Below are positions 43,223 through 45,764 of a stretch of DNA of 45,764 bases, piece after piece. This stretch comes from Deltaproteobacteria bacterium. Its GTDB lineage: Bacteria > Desulfobacterota > Binatia > UBA9968 > JAJDTQ01. The notes under the pieces are model-generated. The model was given only the letters and a program-made list of their open reading frames with translations, was not told the DNA's origin and did not search any database. The position numbers were made by a program, and so were the translations under genes. Location: contig JAPPNF010000037.1 in assembly GCA_028818755.1 (NCBI GenBank), forward strand, positions 1-45,764, read 5' to 3'. How positions within the stretch are numbered: the stretch's first letter is position 1; each line of letters starts with the position of its first letter.

Positions 43223-43903
43223 CTAGCGCGACGCTTTGGTGAGGACCCGGATAAGGTCGTCCGCCTGCGGGTTCTTGTACTTTCTCCGGAGCAGGATATC
43301 CCGGGGAGAGATCTTGGTCCGTCCGTAGTAGGTCTGATTGTCGGCCCGGTTGACCACCACCACCCCGCCCTCGATGGTGAGACCCGCGAATATTCCCTTG
43401 ACGCGGGAGAACGAAAAGATGTCGAAGATCTCGGCCTTGGCTCCGATCCCTTCGGGACCCACGCTGATGCTGGCGTCGGCGCCGAGCTGGAACTTGTCGT
43501 TGAGGAATCTCCTCAGGCCTCGGTCGGTCATGATCATGAGGATGACCTGCCCGCCGGCGGCGCCGAACTGGAGGCCGAAAGAAGCGGAACCCACGTCGTA
43601 GAAGGCGGGATAACTCCACGTGCCCGCGGCGTCCTGGGCCAGCAACACGCCCCTGCCCCCGGAGCCGCCGAAAAAGAACCCTCCCCTGACCAGCACCGGC
43701 ATGATGAGAAGCCCCTTGGCATAACGAACATTCTGCCGGAACCACGTCATCCGCGGATCCCTCTCGAAGTCACGGAACGCGAACTGGGCCTTCGTCACCC
43801 TCTGAGCCAGGTCTTCCTCGGTGACCTGCTGCGCGCTCGACGGGACGGCGAACAACGAAGCGGACAGGAACAAGACCGCGAGGGATACCAGGAACCTTTT
43901 CAT
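43223..43903 (-). CDS. SYLF (Ysc84) domain lipid-binding protein, exported
   Basis: A product of about 226 residues with a signal peptide (hydrophobic stretch in residues 4-19, cleavage near SSA-QQ) and a SYLF domain: KGLLIMPVLVRGGFFFGGSGGRGVLLAQD, then SYPAFYDVGSASFGLQFGAAGGQVILMIMTDRG and SVGPEGIGAKAEIFDIFSFSRVKGIFAGLTIEGGVV. Eukaryotic SYLF proteins bind phosphoinositides; bacterial exported versions are of unknown role and probably face membrane lipids. GGAGAGG lies about 7 bases before ATG 43903; an ATG at 43918 exists but contains that ribosome binding site. It is convergent with the DUF35 gene and about 85 bases downstream of the GT39-type gene on the same strand. Confidence 0.86.
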   Translation of the reverse strand: MKRFLVSLAVLFLSASLFAVPSSAQQVTEEDLAQRVTKAQFAFRDFERDPRMTWFRQNVRYAKGLLIMPVLVRGGFFFGGSGGRGVLLAQDAAGTWSYPAFYDVGSASFGLQFGAAGGQVILMIMTDRGLRRFLNDKFQLGADASISVGPEGIGAKAEIFDIFSFSRVKGIFAGLTIEGGVVVVNRADNQTYYGRTKISPRDILLRRKYKNPQADDLIRVLTKASR

Positions 43904-43988
43904 CGGATGCCTCTCCATATCCCAAATCTAACACTGTGGGGCGGGGATAAGAAACGAAAAGCGACCGGCGACGGCTGCGCCGGCTCCA

Positions 43989-45653
43989 TTATCGGCGCCG
44001 CAGGACGAAGTACCGGTCTCCGCCGGCCATCAACTCCTTCACCACCTGAAGCTGCCAAGCGGTGTTGGCCGGGCCGTAAATCGCCTCCGCGGCGTCGCCG
44101 GCCAGAAGCGCGGCGGAGCCCGGATGGTCCCGCAGGAAGCGCTCGATCGCATCTTCGGTGTCCAGAAGCTCCACGTTGCGCCGTGAATAGAACCCGAACG
44201 CGGCCATCTTGGCCCGTCCCCGGCGCGGATTCGCGAGCCCGACCACGGTTTCTGAACCGACGTTACCCGCTATCCAGCGTCCCGCCGGTTCGTAGGTCTT
44301 GACCGGATTGAACCGGGGCATGAACCAGCACAACACGAGGAAATAGACTGAGACGATGCCGATGGCGAGCCGGCACAATACCCGCGACAGGTCGGGGTAA
44401 CGCCGCGCGCGCAGGACCCAAAGGCCCGCGACGACGCTCACGAGACCGATCCCGAGACCCGGCGCCCGAAGACTCCCGGCAACCGCCGTCTCCGACGGAT
44501 CCAGCGCGAGCCGCTGCACCAGCAGGTCCACGCCCAAAGCCGCCGACAGCAGGATGCCGCCCAGGAGGACCGGCAGGGAACCCGCGAGCATGGCCGCGAC
44601 CGTGGCGAAGCGCCGCTCGAGCCCGCCGAACCCGGCCTGTCCGCCGACGACCGACGCGACCCATTGGCCGACGAAGAGAGCGACCGCCGGGTAGGCGGGC
44701 AGCAGATACAGTTGGCGCTTGGTCGCGGCAACGGAAAGGAACGCGAAGAATACTCCGAACCACCACAGCAACAACTGCTGCCGGGGGTCGTTCCAGGCGC
44801 GCTTGCGCCAGATCCACCACAACGCCAACGGCAACAGCAGGCTCCACGGCGCCATGTCGGGCCATATCGTCACGGCGTAGTAGTACACGGGCCGGGCATG
44901 CCCGCGGGCTCCGCTTGCGAAACGCGCCGCGTTCTGCTGCCACAACTCCTGCAGGACGTTGCCCGCGCCGGTCTGATACGCGCACGCGATGAACCACGCC
45001 AGGTACAGCGCCAGGCTCACCAGGGCGAGGGGAGCCAGCATGACGAGCGGACGCCACTCCCGCCGTGCGCCGTGCCACAGGCACAGCACCAGGCCGGGAA
45101 GCAGGAGTCCCAGGGGGCCCTTAGTCAGCATGGCCAGGCCGAACAGGACGAACCCCGCGACCCGCGCCGGCAACCACGGCGCCGGGCCGGCGCCGGACGC
45201 GTAGACCAGGAGCCCGGAGGCGATGAACAGGCTGAACAGCATGTCCGGACGGTAGCCGACGGCCTGGAACGCGAACTGGGGGAACGTCAGCAGCACGAAA
45301 CCCGCCCACAGTCCGGCGGAAGGTCCGAACCAACGCGAGCCCATGGCGCAGGTGACAAGCGCCAGGGCAATGGCGCCCAAGGCCGAGGACAGCCGCAACG
45401 ACACCTCGCTCATGGCGCCGAGCATGGCGGAGAAGAGGGAGCCCGCCCAGTAGATCAACGGCGGATAGTCGAGCCACACGAGCCCCATGCGGCGCGGCAC
45501 GATCCAATCCCCGCTCAGGTACATGGCGAGGGCGGTCTGGGCGACGTTGGGCTCGTTGGGAAACCACAGGTCGCGCAACCCGAGGCAGGTTACGTAAAGG
45601 ACCGTTCCGAGGGAGGCCAGAAGAAAATAGCGGTGACGCTCGAGAGCGCTCAA
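43989..45653 (-). CDS. GT39/ArnT-like membrane glycosyltransferase
   Basis: A 554-residue multi-spanning inner-membrane protein of the dolichyl-phosphate-mannose/ArnT family (GT-C fold), which moves sugars from polyprenyl phosphates onto lipid or protein acceptors at the periplasmic face. The first periplasmic loop carries the family's motif LRDLWFPNEPNVAQTALAM, with the acidic pair, then DWIVPRRMG. About eleven to thirteen helices follow and a soluble C-terminal domain ends the chain. The start is TTG at 45653, only 7 bases outside the MITE arm, with no ribosome binding site; the frame is open into the element, so the native start may have been lost. Donor and acceptor are unknown. Confidence 0.87.
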   Translation of the reverse strand: MSALERHRYFLLASLGTVLYVTCLGLRDLWFPNEPNVAQTALAMYLSGDWIVPRRMGLVWLDYPPLIYWAGSLFSAMLGAMSEVSLRLSSALGAIALALVTCAMGSRWFGPSAGLWAGFVLLTFPQFAFQAVGYRPDMLFSLFIASGLLVYASGAGPAPWLPARVAGFVLFGLAMLTKGPLGLLLPGLVLCLWHGARREWRPLVMLAPLALVSLALYLAWFIACAYQTGAGNVLQELWQQNAARFASGARGHARPVYYYAVTIWPDMAPWSLLLPLALWWIWRKRAWNDPRQQLLLWWFGVFFAFLSVAATKRQLYLLPAYPAVALFVGQWVASVVGGQAGFGGLERRFATVAAMLAGSLPVLLGGILLSAALGVDLLVQRLALDPSETAVAGSLRAPGLGIGLVSVVAGLWVLRARRYPDLSRVLCRLAIGIVSVYFLVLCWFMPRFNPVKTYEPAGRWIAGNVGSETVVGLANPRRGRAKMAAFGFYSRRNVELLDTEDAIERFLRDHPGSAALLAGDAAEAIYGPANTAWQLQVVKELMAGGDRYFVLRRR

Positions 45654-45660
45654 CGGTGCA

Positions 45661-45764
45661 CTAGTGTCCTGTCCGGTTAATTCGCATGATAATCTGCGGA
45701 GGATTTTTTATCGTCGGCAAGGCGCGATGACGAGCAGTGGCGGGCACCACGCGAGGAAGAGCAA
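45661..45764. mobile_element. Left half of a palindromic MITE-like element, cut by the window edge
   Basis: Starts with CTAG (45661-45664) and the arm GTGTCCTGTCCGGTTAATTC, the near-complement of the arm at 27-83. The last 22 bases equal bases 1-22. The arm carries TATCAT (complement of 45686-45691) as an outward -10-like hexamer facing the GT39-type gene. See the entry at 1-83 for the joined 165-bp element. Confidence 0.75.

Overview
The window is about 45.8 kb of high-GC (roughly 65-68 % by eye) bacterial chromosome with ordinary housekeeping genes (glmS, rlmE, hisC, clpB, bioF-bioA-bioD, two tRNAs). The cell is Gram-negative: an outer-membrane barrel family (DUF1302), a LolA-like periplasmic family (DUF1329) and Bug/TctC binding proteins are present. 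A complete coenzyme F420 operon with separate cofG and cofH, a UbiD decarboxylase, tripartite tricarboxylate transport, several amidohydrolases and a thiolase/DUF35 pair fit a poorly cultivated lineage such as Tectomicrobia, Binatota or Desulfobacterota relatives. That placement is inference; no rRNA is present.

Layout. Both ends lie inside a palindromic MITE-like element (1-83 and 45661-45764). 90-2515: glmS and rlmE. 2669-9599: a four-gene envelope operon (DUF1302, DUF1329, YCF48-like propeller, MMPL/RND exporter). 9658-13183: two GSTs, tRNA-Leu(CAA), a Trm112-like protein and a UbiD decarboxylase. 13207-18196: a TctC-TctAB importer divergent from an amidohydrolase. 25261 down to 18289: cofG-cofH-cofD-cofC-cofE-npdG-amidohydrolase, probably one F420 transcription unit. 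25397-26982: an RNA hairpin region and a 40-codon acidic/proline-rich small ORF leading into a CorC-family gene. 27007-31481: PPOX protein, hisC, clpB. 31692-36256: biotin genes and larC. 36360-36435: tRNA-Ala(CGC). About 37240-41350: a lower-GC island (about 57 % in sampled lines) with a Schlafen/AlbA_2-HATPase protein, a PHP-ABC ATPase (TrlF-like) and the remnant of a helicase gene. 41595-45653: thiolase-DUF35 pair, SYLF lipoprotein-like protein and a GT39-type glycosyltransferase.

Short dispersed palindromes run through the window. Six full copies match ATTCCC-N8-GGGAAT, the pattern of the neisserial dRS3 repeat; a second family starts with GTAGGGGCGGG. Several copies supply start or stop codons to neighbouring genes.

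No stretch longer than about 300 bases lacks a gene or described element. The largest plain gap is 41348-41594, where nothing beyond the ribosome binding site of the thiolase is evident. No CRISPR array, transposase, integrase or phage gene was seen. The best candidates for new biology are the leader ORF with its RNA switch upstream of the CorC gene, the two-gene nuclease/ATPase island, and the four-gene envelope operon.
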